A stretch of 15,297 nt of DNA, taken from Desulfuromonas sp. SDB (GTDB lineage: Bacteria; SDB-A). Below are positions 1-8,037 of this stretch, piece after piece. The number at the start of each line of letters is the position of its first letter. The first letter of the stretch is position 1. The stretch lies in contig LKUE01000059.1 in NCBI GenBank assembly GCA_001412365.1, forward strand, positions 1 to 15,297, read 5' to 3'. Made by a program: the position numbers and the translations under genes. Below the pieces are notes generated by a model. The model was not told where the DNA came from. It made no database searches and saw nothing but the letters and a program-made list of their open reading frames with translations.

Positions 1-127
1 AAATTATTTTTTTTAAAATGTAGTATCAATAAGGTTGTAAATATGATAAATTTCAAACTCAATATTGAATTATTTTCAATCATCGGGTAAACAGTAAACT
101 GAATACAATTATCAATTAAAGGTTTAA
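1..127. other. AT-rich leader upstream of the dtd operon
   Basis: This non-coding stretch precedes the first gene. It is AT-rich and begins with a T8 run followed by AAAATGTA. No open frame of useful length crosses it. It must hold the promoter for the downstream run unless transcription enters from outside the window, but I see no -35/-10 pair good enough to place. An AAAGG at 118-122 sits five bases before the dtd ATG and is a plausible ribosome binding site. Confidence 0.5.
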
Positions 128-571
128 ATGATAGCAGTTGTCCAGAAGGTAATATATGCAAAATATCAATCTTCCCGGGGTAAATCCGGGAAAATTAATT
201 ATGGATTGTTGGTGTATCTGGGTATTTCTCATGATGATACAAAAGAAATCGCTGAAAAAATTATTTCTAAAATTGTAAATTGCAGGTTATTTGATCAAGC
301 TGATAAAAATTTTGAAAAAAGTTTGTTGGAAATTAAAGGAGAAATAATGATTGTTTCTCAATTTACTTTATACGCTGATACCAATAAAGGCAGAAGACCT
401 AGCTTTTCCCAAGCGTTAAATGCAGATAAAGCCAAATTAATATTTGAGCAGGCTTTACTTGCTGCTCAAAAATTCCCGGTGAAGGTTGTGTCCGGAGATT
501 TTCAACAAATCATGGATATTGAATATGTCAATCATGGCCCGGTGACTATAATTTTTAAATTGGAACAATAA
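128..571 (+). CDS. dtd: D-aminoacyl-tRNA deacylase (Dtd)
   Basis: Hydrolyses the ester bond between a D-amino acid (and glycine mischarged on tRNA-Ala) and tRNA, a cytoplasmic proofreading step after aminoacylation. The 147-residue length is typical of the family. The N-terminus (MIAVVQKV) matches the usual MRAVVQRV start. The catalytic SQFTL motif is at residues 77-81 with Thr80, and the cross-subunit Gly-Pro motif (NHGPVT) is at 135-140, the positions expected for this homodimer. The ATG at 128 follows an AAAGG at 118-122. The stop codon TAA (569-571) shares its last base with the ATG of yicC, so the two are translationally coupled. Family recognition is firm; substrate preference is inferred from the family. 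Confidence 0.95.
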   Translation: MIAVVQKVIYAKYQSSRGKSGKINYGLLVYLGISHDDTKEIAEKIISKIVNCRLFDQADKNFEKSLLEIKGEIMIVSQFTLYADTNKGRRPSFSQALNADKAKLIFEQALLAAQKFPVKVVSGDFQQIMDIEYVNHGPVTIIFKLEQ

Positions 572-1452
572 TGCCTGTAAGTATGACCGGATTTGGAAGA
601 GCAACTCTGCTTATGGAGAACAATCAGCAAATGACTGTTGAAGTTAAAACAGTAAATCATAGATTTCTTGAGATATCCACTAAACTACCCCATATTCTTC
701 AATTCTTTGAATTAGAACTTAAGCCCCTGGTAAAAAATTATTTTTCCCGGGGGAGAATTAACATCAGAGTAAGTGTTGACGGAAATGACGAATCGGGTAT
801 ATCCGGCAGATTAAATCATAACCTTATTGTTAAAATCTACCAGGATTTAACTGCAGTGAAACAAAAATTAAATTTAGATGAACCGGTGAAATTACAACAT
901 ATCATTCAGATTCCCGGAGCAATCAGTTATCAGGAACCTGATGATATTGAACAACTATTTAATCAAGTAAAGATTCTGGTTAAGGAAGCGTCGGAAAAAG
1001 CATATGGGATGAGAAAAGCAGAAGGACAAGAAATCAGCAGAGATATTGAAAATAAAATTAACCAACTCAAAGAATATTTACATAAAATAAGAGAACTGTA
1101 TCCCCAATCAGTAATCCAAAAAAAGCAGAAGATCAGGCAAATGTTTACTGATCTTGGTAAGCAGATTGATTCGGAAACACAAATCAGACTCCATCAGGAA
1201 TTGACCCTGTTAGCGGATAAATTGAATATAGAAGAAGAATTAGTAAGGTTGGATTCACATTTGGATTGTTTTAATAAATTTCTAAGCTCTACTTCACCAA
1301 TTGGAAAATCTATGGATTTTCTCCTGCAGGAAATACTTAGGGAAGTGAACACTATTGCCTCTAAATCACAGCATGCGGAAATATCCCAACAGGTGGTAGT
1401 TATGAAGGATTTAATTGAAAGCATCAGAGAACAGGTTCAGAATATAGAATGA
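571..1452 (+). CDS. yicC: YicC family endoribonuclease
   Basis: Member of the YicC/YloC family, reported as an endoribonuclease acting in RNA turnover. At 293 residues it has family length. The N-terminal signature MTGFGRA is at residues 5-11, followed by the VNHRFLE segment. The C-terminal DUF1732 region carries IGKSMDFLLQEILREVNT, corresponding to the usual IGRKLDFLLQEMNREINT, then the SKS tail. The middle is predicted helical and charged (residues about 130-215). The start ATG overlaps the dtd stop by one base, and the end overlaps gmk by four (ATGA). The yicC-gmk-rpoZ-coaBC order is widespread in bacteria and supports the call. Confidence 0.93.
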   Translation: MPVSMTGFGRATLLMENNQQMTVEVKTVNHRFLEISTKLPHILQFFELELKPLVKNYFSRGRINIRVSVDGNDESGISGRLNHNLIVKIYQDLTAVKQKLNLDEPVKLQHIIQIPGAISYQEPDDIEQLFNQVKILVKEASEKAYGMRKAEGQEISRDIENKINQLKEYLHKIRELYPQSVIQKKQKIRQMFTDLGKQIDSETQIRLHQELTLLADKLNIEEELVRLDSHLDCFNKFLSSTSPIGKSMDFLLQEILREVNTIASKSQHAEISQQVVVMKDLIESIREQVQNIE

Positions 1453-2069
1453 AGGGAATGTTATTTGTACTATCCGGACCATCCGGAGCAGGTAAAACAA
1501 CTGTATGCAGAACTCTTCAAAATGATTATCCCGGGTTGAAATACATTATTTCAGCTACTTCCAGAAAACCACGGGGAAATGAGAAAAACGGTCATGATTA
1601 TTTTTTTATAAGCAACCAAGAATTCAAACAGAAGATTGCCAACGGTTATTTTTTAGAATGGGCAGAGGTTCACGGTCATCTTTACGGTACCCCTAAAAAT
1701 CAGGTTATTGAAAACTACCAGCAGGGACATATCAGCATTATGGACATTGACATTCAGGGGGCGATGAATTTAAAAAAACAATTTCCTCAGGCTATCACTG
1801 CATTTATCATGCCCCCCACCTGGGAAGAAATGGTTAAACGGCTGGATAAAAGAGCTACCGAATCTCAAAATGATCTCCAGCAGAGAATGGAAAATGCAAA
1901 ACATGAATTAAACTATTTGAAATATTATGACTACCTGGTTATTAATAGTGTTGTCAACCAGGCAGTGGAACAATTAAAATCAATAATAAATGCAGAAAAA
2001 TGTAAAATAAAAAATTTAGACCTGGAGGAGGCACTTCCATGGGTGAAGAAAATTACCGCATTGGAGTAG
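1449..2069 (+). CDS. gmk: Guanylate kinase
   Basis: Phosphorylates GMP to GDP with ATP, feeding GTP/dGTP synthesis and (p)ppGpp precursors in the cytoplasm. The 206-residue protein shows the P-loop GPSGAGKT at residues 10-17. The GMP-binding region follows: SATSRKPR, then GHDYFF and the FLEWAEVHGHLYGTP segment. DIDIQGA is followed by a lid with the arginines of KRLDKRA. All canonical parts are present. The ATG overlaps the yicC stop by four bases. The 3' end overlaps rpoZ by 31 bases in another frame, so the last ten gmk codons also encode the omega N-terminus. Confidence 0.97.
   Translation: MKGMLFVLSGPSGAGKTTVCRTLQNDYPGLKYIISATSRKPRGNEKNGHDYFFISNQEFKQKIANGYFLEWAEVHGHLYGTPKNQVIENYQQGHISIMDIDIQGAMNLKKQFPQAITAFIMPPTWEEMVKRLDKRATESQNDLQQRMENAKHELNYLKYYDYLVINSVVNQAVEQLKSIINAEKCKIKNLDLEEALPWVKKITALE
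2024..2031 (+). promoter_or_regulatory. Ribosome binding site of rpoZ inside gmk
   Basis: GGAGGAGG lies within the gmk coding sequence, seven bases before the ATG at 2039. It is one of the strongest Shine-Dalgarno matches in the window. It supports the start that creates a 31-base overlap between gmk and rpoZ. Confidence 0.8.
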
Positions 2070-2311
2070 ATAAAATTCTTGATGATGAAGTTAGCATTTA
2101 CGAATTAACTATAGCAGTAGCCAGGGAGGCAAAAAAAATTAATACCATGGCTAAAATCAAAGGTGAAAAACTTGATGAAAAACCCCTGGTGCTCAGCTTA
2201 AAAAAACTTCAAGCAGGTGATCTTAGCTTCTATTATAAAGATAAACCTGAAATTGAAGAAGAAGAAGATGAAGATGAAGAAGATTCCGAGGAACCTGAAA
2301 CTGAAGAGTAG
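2039..2311 (+). CDS. rpoZ: DNA-directed RNA polymerase omega subunit
   Basis: Omega helps assemble RNA polymerase by clamping the beta' C-terminus. The 90-residue protein has the family pattern: a short N-terminal segment (IGVDKIL), the helix YELTIAVAREAKKIN at about 20-34, a charged linker, and KPLVLSLKKLQAGDL at about 48-62, matching the usual KPVTIALRELIEGKI. The last about 20 residues are almost purely Glu/Asp, encoded by a GAA/GAT-rich tract (about 2250-2305). Such acidic tails vary in length between omega proteins. A strong ribosome site at 2024-2031 fixes the start. The stop TAG shares one base with the GTG start of coaBC. Its place between gmk and coaBC strengthens the call for an otherwise short divergent protein. 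Confidence 0.9.
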   Translation: MGEENYRIGVDKILDDEVSIYELTIAVAREAKKINTMAKIKGEKLDEKPLVLSLKKLQAGDLSFYYKDKPEIEEEEDEDEEDSEEPETEE

Positions 2312-3486
2312 TGTTGAAAAATATTCTTGTGGGAATATGCGGAAGTATTGCCGGATATAAATCTCCCCTGATTATCAGGGAATTGCAGAAAAAAGATTAT
2401 CCGGTAAAAGTTATGATGACTGAGGCTGCCCAAAATTTCATTTCTCCCCGGGTACTACAATATTTGCTAAGAGATGAAATATACTCGGAATCGTTTAACT
2501 CCTATCAAAATTTTAAAATACCCCATATTGATGCCGCTCAGTGGGCAGATTTAATTTTGATCTCTCCCGCCAGCGCTAACACTATAGCAAAACTTAGCTT
2601 AGGAATCTCTGACAACCTTCTTACCTCCACCTTGCTTGCCTTCCAAGGCCCGGTATTAATTGCTCCGGCGATGAATTCAAAAATGTGGGAAAATCCTAAA
2701 ACTCAAGAACATGTGGAAAATTTAAAGAAGAGGGGAAGGGTTATCATCTATCCGGAAACTGGTGAATTAGCTTGCGGGACCACCGGTTCGGGAAGATTGG
2801 CTGAACTTTCAAAAATAATCCTGGAAGTGGAAAAAGCACTTACTCCACCCCTTTTAAAAAATTTAAAAGTCGTGGTCAGTGCGGGAGGCAGTTGTGAATA
2901 CATAGATCAAGTTCGGGTAATAACTAATTTATCCAGCGGTAAAATGGGAGTTTCCTTTGCTCGTAATGCCTACCTCCATCATGCAAAAGAGGTTTCTCTG
3001 GTTCACTCACCTTCTGTGCCCCCCCCGGGAGGAATTAAATCAATTCCCTCTCTGATCAGCGATGAGTTCAGAAAAAATCTTGAAGTTGAGGCTGAACATT
3101 CAGATTTACTGATTATGTCCGCAGCAATCTCTGATTTTAAACCACTGAACCCTGTTTCCGGAAAGATACCCCGCAAAGATAATTTAAGTTTAAACCTGGT
3201 TAGCAATCCGGATATAGTGGCTGGCTTAAAAAAGAAATTTCCCCATTTATTTGTTCTCGGTTTTGCCTTGGAAACAGAAAACTATATTGATAAAGCCAGG
3301 CAAAAGATCAAGCAAAAAAATTTAGATATGATATTAGTTAACTCCCTTCAATCATTGAATAATGAATGTGCAGATGCCTGGTTATTAAATAATCAGGGAG
3401 AAATTTTATGTGAATTTAAAAATACTGCTAAAAATATTATCGCTCAGAGAACTTTAAAAATAATTGCAGATCAATTAAGTACTTAA
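2311..3486 (+). CDS. coaBC: CoaBC: phosphopantothenoylcysteine decarboxylase / phosphopantothenate-cysteine ligase
   Basis: Bifunctional enzyme of coenzyme A synthesis. The CoaB half joins cysteine to 4'-phosphopantothenate; the FMN-dependent CoaC half decarboxylates the product to 4'-phosphopantetheine. The CoaC half is N-terminal: GICGSIAGYK at 8-17, the active-site His72 (IPHID), APAMNSKMW at 118-126 and the conserved cysteine Cys155 in GELACG. The CoaB half starts near residue 185 with SAGGSCEYIDQVR (190-202), SSGKMG and Lys285 in GKIPR, then GFALETE. Length (391) is normal. The start is GTG at 2311, sharing a base with the rpoZ stop; a TTG at 2314 is the only nearby alternative. An eight-C run at 3019-3026 lies in the CoaB half without breaking the frame. 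Confidence 0.95.
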   Translation: MLKNILVGICGSIAGYKSPLIIRELQKKDYPVKVMMTEAAQNFISPRVLQYLLRDEIYSESFNSYQNFKIPHIDAAQWADLILISPASANTIAKLSLGISDNLLTSTLLAFQGPVLIAPAMNSKMWENPKTQEHVENLKKRGRVIIYPETGELACGTTGSGRLAELSKIILEVEKALTPPLLKNLKVVVSAGGSCEYIDQVRVITNLSSGKMGVSFARNAYLHHAKEVSLVHSPSVPPPGGIKSIPSLISDEFRKNLEVEAEHSDLLIMSAAISDFKPLNPVSGKIPRKDNLSLNLVSNPDIVAGLKKKFPHLFVLGFALETENYIDKARQKIKQKNLDMILVNSLQSLNNECADAWLLNNQGEILCEFKNTAKNIIAQRTLKIIADQLST

Positions 3487-3499
3487 ACAATCAACTATT

Positions 3500-4198
3500 A
3501 TGGATAACCCGTCCCCTAAACAACAGATCAAGGCTCTGCTGGAGGAGTTAATGGAAGAAGGAGAACAATACCTGCCCTATAAAATTAAATCTTCCCCCCT
3601 TAAAAATTTTCATCAACCCCAACAAGAACTAGATTTGCTATATCAACAAGTAAAAAATTGCCAGTCCTGCAAACTTGCAGCAACTAGGAAAAATCTGGTT
3701 TTTGGGGAAGGCAATGCCAATGCTAACCTGGTTATGGTTGGAGAAGCCCCGGGAGCGGATGAAGATGCCACCGGAAAGCCTTTTGTGGGCAGAGCAGGCA
3801 AGCTATTAACTGATATAATTACAAAAGGGATGGAATTATCCCGGGATGAAATATTTATATGCAATGTGTTAAAATGCCGACCTCCCTTAAACCGTGATCC
3901 AGAAAAAGATGAAATTGATGCATGCATGGGAATTTTACAAAAGCAGCTGGAAATAATTAATCCCAAAGTCATTTGTACCCTGGGCAGATTTTCCGCTTTT
4001 GTGCTGTTGGGAAAAGGAAAAAAATTAGGAGATTACCGGGGAAAAGTTCATTTTTACCGGAATATTCCGGTGGTGGTAACTTATCATCCCAGCGCACTGC
4101 TCCGCAATCCCAACCTGAAGCGGCCCACATGGGACGATGTAAAAATAATACTCAGGATCATGTCCGGAGATGATCCTAATCAAATTGGTTACTGGTAA
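3500..4198 (+). CDS. Uracil-DNA glycosylase, family 4 (Fe-S)
   Basis: Removes uracil from DNA to start base excision repair. The 232-residue protein has the four 4Fe-4S cysteines of the family: Cys54 and Cys57 (CQSC), Cys126 (KCRPP) and Cys142, spaced C-X2-C then C-X15-C. Motif A is GEAPGADED at 81-89, followed by GKPFVGRAGKLL. Motif B is HPSALLRNP beginning at His196. The first about 45 residues are a low-conservation extension common in bacterial members. It sits 13 bases after coaBC; I see no good Shine-Dalgarno sequence. The stop TAA shares one base with the dnaB ATG, tying a repair enzyme directly to the replicative helicase. The older annotation as a phage DNA polymerase domain protein refers to the same family. 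Confidence 0.92.
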   Translation: MDNPSPKQQIKALLEELMEEGEQYLPYKIKSSPLKNFHQPQQELDLLYQQVKNCQSCKLAATRKNLVFGEGNANANLVMVGEAPGADEDATGKPFVGRAGKLLTDIITKGMELSRDEIFICNVLKCRPPLNRDPEKDEIDACMGILQKQLEIINPKVICTLGRFSAFVLLGKGKKLGDYRGKVHFYRNIPVVVTYHPSALLRNPNLKRPTWDDVKIILRIMSGDDPNQIGYW

Positions 4199-5550
4199 TG
4201 GCTGAAAAAATAAAATCAACTCTGCCCTCCGCACCAGAAGCAGAAGCAGCAGTTCTGGGCGCTTGCATCTTTGATTCTGAATCATGTTCCCTTGCCTTGG
4301 AAATTCTAACCCCTGAAGATTTTTATATACCCGAGCACCGCATCATCTTTGAAAGCATTTCCAGAATCTTTAAAAAGACCAGAGAAACCAATGTGGATTT
4401 GGTTACGGTGGGGGATGAGCTGAGGTCCATGAAAAAGCTCAATGAAATTGGAGGGGTGGCTTATCTGGCTGAGTTGGAAAGCAATTTATTGAGTACAGCT
4501 AATGCCCAGGAATATATCCGCAGAGTCAAAGGGCGTTCAATTCTGCGAAAACTAATTGAAACCTGTCACAAACTTATCACCATAGCGGTGAATTCTGATG
4601 AAGATCCTGCCCAACAATTGGATAACGCCGAAAGCTTAATATTCAGGATAAGACAAGAGCAAATATCCCAGGACTTCAAAATTCTGCCGGAATTAATAAA
4701 CGAAGCCATTTTAGAAATAGAAAATCTCCATCAGCACAAAGGTGAAATGTCCGGTATTCCCACTTATTTTACTAAATTGGATGAAATGACCAGAGGTTTA
4801 CAGCGCCAGGAGCTTATTGTGCTTGCCGCCCGACCGGGAATGGGAAAAACTGCGTTAGCTCTGAATATCGCTATGCAGGTGGCAGTTAGAGCAAATTATC
4901 CGGTGATTTTATTCAGCATTGAGATGTCCGGTAAAAGACTGGTAAATAGAATTTTAATTTCCTGGTCAAGAATACCCAGCAGCAAAGTAAATAAAGGTTT
5001 CATCAATCAAGATGAATTTCAGAATATCACTGATGCCGCCTCGGTATTAGCAGATGCGGACATATTTATTGATGATTTCGGAGCAATTTCCCTGTTGGAG
5101 TTAAGAGCAAAGGCAAGAAGAAAAGCGGAAGATCTGAGCCGTCAAGGCAAACAACTAGGTCTTATCATTATAGACTACCTTCAGCTAATCAGATACACCG
5201 AGCAGAGAGTGGATAACCGGCAGCAAGAAGTTGCCAATATCTCCATGTCGTTAAAGGCACTGGCTAAGGAGTTAAATGTCCCCGTACTGGCTTTATCCCA
5301 ACTTAGCCGGGCTTCAGAGCAAAGAACCACCCGCAAACCCCAACTTTCCGATTTAAGAGAATCAGGAGCTATTGAACAGGACGCAGATGTAGTGATGTTC
5401 CTTCACCGGGATCATTATTACAATCCCGAAGATGAGGATAAGAAAAACCGGGCAGAACTGATCGTGGCTAAACAAAGAAACGGCCCCACTGGAGTTATCA
5501 ATCTGCACTGGACCCCAGAAATTCTCAGATTTGACAACGAGGACTTCTAG
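4198..5550 (+). CDS. dnaB: Replicative DNA helicase DnaB
   Basis: Hexameric 5'-3' helicase that unwinds DNA at the replication fork and binds primase. The N-terminal helical domain begins with PSAPEAEAAVLGACI (residues 10-24). The RecA-like C-terminal domain has Walker A ARPGMGKT (211-218, Lys217), Walker B LIIIDYLQL (Asp326), the ALSQLSR motif, DLRESGAIEQDADV and the arginine-finger region KQRNGPTG. Length (450) is standard. There is no intein, although dnaB is a frequent insertion site. The ATG overlaps the preceding stop by one base (TAATG). Confidence 0.97.
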   Translation: MAEKIKSTLPSAPEAEAAVLGACIFDSESCSLALEILTPEDFYIPEHRIIFESISRIFKKTRETNVDLVTVGDELRSMKKLNEIGGVAYLAELESNLLSTANAQEYIRRVKGRSILRKLIETCHKLITIAVNSDEDPAQQLDNAESLIFRIRQEQISQDFKILPELINEAILEIENLHQHKGEMSGIPTYFTKLDEMTRGLQRQELIVLAARPGMGKTALALNIAMQVAVRANYPVILFSIEMSGKRLVNRILISWSRIPSSKVNKGFINQDEFQNITDAASVLADADIFIDDFGAISLLELRAKARRKAEDLSRQGKQLGLIIIDYLQLIRYTEQRVDNRQQEVANISMSLKALAKELNVPVLALSQLSRASEQRTTRKPQLSDLRESGAIEQDADVVMFLHRDHYYNPEDEDKKNRAELIVAKQRNGPTGVINLHWTPEILRFDNEDF

Positions 5551-5552
5551 CT

Positions 5553-6338
5553 ATGAAGAAAATTATGAAAGAGGGTCTTGATTATTATGTGGAACTTATC
5601 CGTTACCCCCTGCACTTAATCGGGGAAATTTCAATTTTCATTTACCAGTCGGTAAAAGCTTTTGAAAAACCGCGGGTACTGAGCAGATTAACTATTGAAC
5701 AGATGTTCTACACCGGGATTCAATCTTTGCCCATAATAATTGTATCCTCCGCAGCAATAGGATTGGTAACTGTTTTTCAAGCGGAATTTCAGAGCAGGGG
5801 AATCATGCCAAAAATTTACATATCCACTGCTTTAGTAAAAGCAACTTTAGAAGAACTGGGACCCCTGCTGACCGGATTGATGCTTTCAGGAAGAGTGGGA
5901 GCATCCATGTCCGCTGAGTTAGGGACAATGAAGGTTACTGAACAAATTGATGCTCTAGCCGCCATGGCCATCAACCCCTACCGCTACCTTGCTCTACCCC
6001 GTATTATTGCAGTTACTCTGATAACTCCAATGTGTACTGCAGTTGCCGAACTGACCGCTATCTTATCCGGTTTTATGCTGGCTACCCTGACCATGGATAT
6101 TCCTGCAGTAACTTTTCTCAACGGCATGAAAATAAGTTTTTATCCGGTGGAATTATTCGGAGGACTCCTGAAATCGTTAATCTTTGGCATTATAATAGGA
6201 ATATCCGGAACTTTCAGCGGATTTCATGCAGAAGGGGGAGCTAAGGGAGTGGGAGATTCAACCACCCGGGCAGTGGTTGCTGCTTCTGTACTCATTCTTT
6301 TTGCAGACTACTTTGTAGCCCGGTTGGTGTTCAAATGA
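5553..6338 (+). CDS. mlaE: MlaE-type ABC transporter permease
   Basis: Inner-membrane permease of an Mla/MCE phospholipid transporter, which moves lipids between the inner and outer membranes. The 261-residue protein has an amphipathic N-terminus and about five hydrophobic segments (about 52-76, 100-115, 145-185, 200-225, 238-258). The family signature EQIDALAAMAINPYRYLALPR-like block lies at about 130-150, followed by the Gly-rich FHAEGGAKGVG loop, which is typical of MlaE. The start ATG is two bases after the dnaB stop and is preceded by GAGGA at 5539-5543. The end overlaps mlaF by four bases. Direction of transport cannot be told from sequence. Confidence 0.93.
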   Translation: MKKIMKEGLDYYVELIRYPLHLIGEISIFIYQSVKAFEKPRVLSRLTIEQMFYTGIQSLPIIIVSSAAIGLVTVFQAEFQSRGIMPKIYISTALVKATLEELGPLLTGLMLSGRVGASMSAELGTMKVTEQIDALAAMAINPYRYLALPRIIAVTLITPMCTAVAELTAILSGFMLATLTMDIPAVTFLNGMKISFYPVELFGGLLKSLIFGIIIGISGTFSGFHAEGGAKGVGDSTTRAVVAASVLILFADYFVARLVFK

Positions 6339-7090
6339 TCGAATTCGTTAATATTTATAAAAATTTCGGAAAAAAAACTGTGTACCAAGGATTGGACTTA
6401 ACCATTCAGGACGGTGAAAGTCTGGTGATTATCGGTCAATCCGGAGTGGGCAAAAGTGTTCTGCTTAAACATATTGTCCGATTGCTTTATCCTGATTCAG
6501 GATCAGTGTACATTGATGGAATAAATATTGTAAAAACCAGTTCTAAAAAAGTTTTTGAAATTAGAAAAAAATTCGGGTTTGTATTTCAGGGAGGAGCGCT
6601 ATTTGATTCGATGACGGTAAGTGAAAATATTGGGCTGCCTTTAAAAGAACATACTTCCATGAATGAAAACCAGATGGCAGATAAAGTAGCGGAAAAACTT
6701 GAATTAGTAGGGATGCAGGGGACTCAGCAACTTATGCCCATTGAACTTTCCGGAGGGATGAGAAAAAGAGTAGCCATCGCCAGGGCAATTGTAATGGAAC
6801 CGGCTTATATTCTTTATGATGAGCCTACTACCGGTCTGGATCCAATTTTAGCGGCAAAAATAAATGAACTGATAGTTGACCTAAACACCAAACTTAATGT
6901 AACCGGAATAGTGGTGACTCATGATATCGAATCAGCTTACACCATTGCCTCCAGGATAGCTCTGCTTCATGACGGTTCAATCATTTTTTCAGGAACTCCC
7001 GAACAAGCTAAAATAAGTGACAACCCCTATCTAAGACAATTTTTAAGGGGACAAGCTGAAGGACCTATAAAAATTAGTGACCAGAGTTAG
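6335..7090 (+). CDS. mlaF: MlaF-type ABC transporter ATP-binding protein
   Basis: ATPase that powers the MlaE permease. In 251 residues it has Walker A GQSGVGKS (34-41, Lys40), the Q-loop region FVFQGGALFDSMTV that is typical of MlaF, the signature LSGGMRKR (138-145), Walker B ILYDEPTTGLDP (Asp162, Glu163) and the switch histidine His196 (VVTHD). All catalytic elements are intact. ATG overlaps the mlaE stop by four bases (ATGA), so the two subunits are coupled. The short C-terminal tail (AEGPIKISDQS) has no recognised domain. Confidence 0.95.
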   Translation: MIEFVNIYKNFGKKTVYQGLDLTIQDGESLVIIGQSGVGKSVLLKHIVRLLYPDSGSVYIDGINIVKTSSKKVFEIRKKFGFVFQGGALFDSMTVSENIGLPLKEHTSMNENQMADKVAEKLELVGMQGTQQLMPIELSGGMRKRVAIARAIVMEPAYILYDEPTTGLDPILAAKINELIVDLNTKLNVTGIVVTHDIESAYTIASRIALLHDGSIIFSGTPEQAKISDNPYLRQFLRGQAEGPIKISDQS

Positions 7091-7154
7091 ATTATGCTTT
7101 ATTATTGTAGTTTTCAAATGGGTAGATTAGAAAATAATGTATCAGATATTTTTT

Positions 7155-7159
7155 AGGGG
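7155..7159 (+). promoter_or_regulatory. Ribosome binding site of the MCE gene
   Basis: AGGGG lies five bases before the ATG at 7165 and supports that start. The 74-base gap between mlaF and the MCE gene is the longest within the operon. It is AT-rich and holds no gene or clear promoter. Confidence 0.6.
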
Positions 7160-7164
7160 CAATT

Positions 7165-8037
7165 ATGGCTAGTCGCAACCGAAATTTCACCTGGCAAGTT
7201 GGTTTATTTGCCACCATCAGCATTATCATTGTAGTTATTGGTTTTACTTTTCTGGAAAACATCGCCTTTGGTAAAAGTGGATACAGGGTTACTGCTGTTT
7301 TTAACAATATCAGCGGTTTAGTGGTAGGAGCGGACGTTCAGGTATACGGAGTGACCCGGGGTAAAGTTGAAAAAATAAGAGTTACTCCGGAAGCAGTAGA
7401 AGTGGAATTTTCTCTGGATGAAGACATCCAGCTCAAAGAAGACGCTTATGCTGCTCTTTACCAGGTTTCTTTGATATCCAATGATAAATATATTGATGTT
7501 TTTCCGGGCACTACTGCTACTGAATTCGACCTATCTAAAAAACTACCCACCCTTCCCACCCATAATTTCGACGCCGGACAGATTACCCGGGCAGTTAATC
7601 AATTTGAAAACCTGGTAGATGAAGTAAAACTGGGCTTGGATACCACTGCGGGGGAACTATTCAAGGAAGGTACCGAATTAATTGTTAAATCCCAACTTGC
7701 TGTAGACAGCTTAACCATGATTTTATCGGAGATGAGACGACCTATGAGAAGCGCAGTTAACAATTTTAATATTTTAGCCTACAAACTAATGGAAACGGGA
7801 GAAGATGTTGAACCTTTGATTTGGAAATTTGATACTACCTTAACCAAATTGGACAGTGCCCTTACATTGTTAATTATAATTGAAGATTCTATTGTTCAGG
7901 GGAAGGGAACATTGGGAAAATTGGTTATGGATGATGCAGTGTACAATGAACTTCATGCAACCCTCATTGCTTACCGTGAGTTAGCTGAAGATTTAAAAGC
8001 CAATCCCCGAAAATATATTAATTTAGAAATTTTTTAA
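7165..8037 (+). CDS. mlaD: MlaD/MCE family lipid-transport substrate-binding protein
   Basis: Periplasmic, membrane-anchored component that forms the lipid-conducting ring of an MCE transporter. The 290-residue protein has a short cytoplasmic N-terminus, one membrane helix at about 11-31, and a single MCE domain at about 38-115 with the hallmark NNISGLVVGADVQVYGVTRGKV and a later SNDKYIDVFPG. The rest (about 125-290) is predicted helical and could form a coiled needle-like extension, as in other MCE proteins longer than the E. coli MlaD (about 180 residues). It follows the permease and ATPase genes, the usual order. Neither MlaB (STAS) nor MlaC is seen nearby. The stop shares a base with the radA ATG. 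Confidence 0.92.
   Translation: MASRNRNFTWQVGLFATISIIIVVIGFTFLENIAFGKSGYRVTAVFNNISGLVVGADVQVYGVTRGKVEKIRVTPEAVEVEFSLDEDIQLKEDAYAALYQVSLISNDKYIDVFPGTTATEFDLSKKLPTLPTHNFDAGQITRAVNQFENLVDEVKLGLDTTAGELFKEGTELIVKSQLAVDSLTMILSEMRRPMRSAVNNFNILAYKLMETGEDVEPLIWKFDTTLTKLDSALTLLIIIEDSIVQGKGTLGKLVMDDAVYNELHATLIAYRELAEDLKANPRKYINLEIF

Noticed and set aside
30-75. Promoter for dtd with a TATGAT-like -10 near 43-48
   Set aside because: In such AT-rich DNA -10-like words are expected by chance, and no matching upstream element at proper spacing was convincing.
3643-3972. Minus-strand open frame of 109 codons
   Set aside because: It overlaps the conserved core of the uracil-DNA glycosylase in antisense and shows no family features.
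4198-5550. Possible intein in dnaB
   Set aside because: DnaB motifs are contiguous and length is normal (450 residues), with no inserted splicing domain.
7119-7157. Twelve-codon open frame in the gap between mlaF and the MCE gene
   Set aside because: Too short, without a ribosome site, and nothing resembles a known leader peptide.
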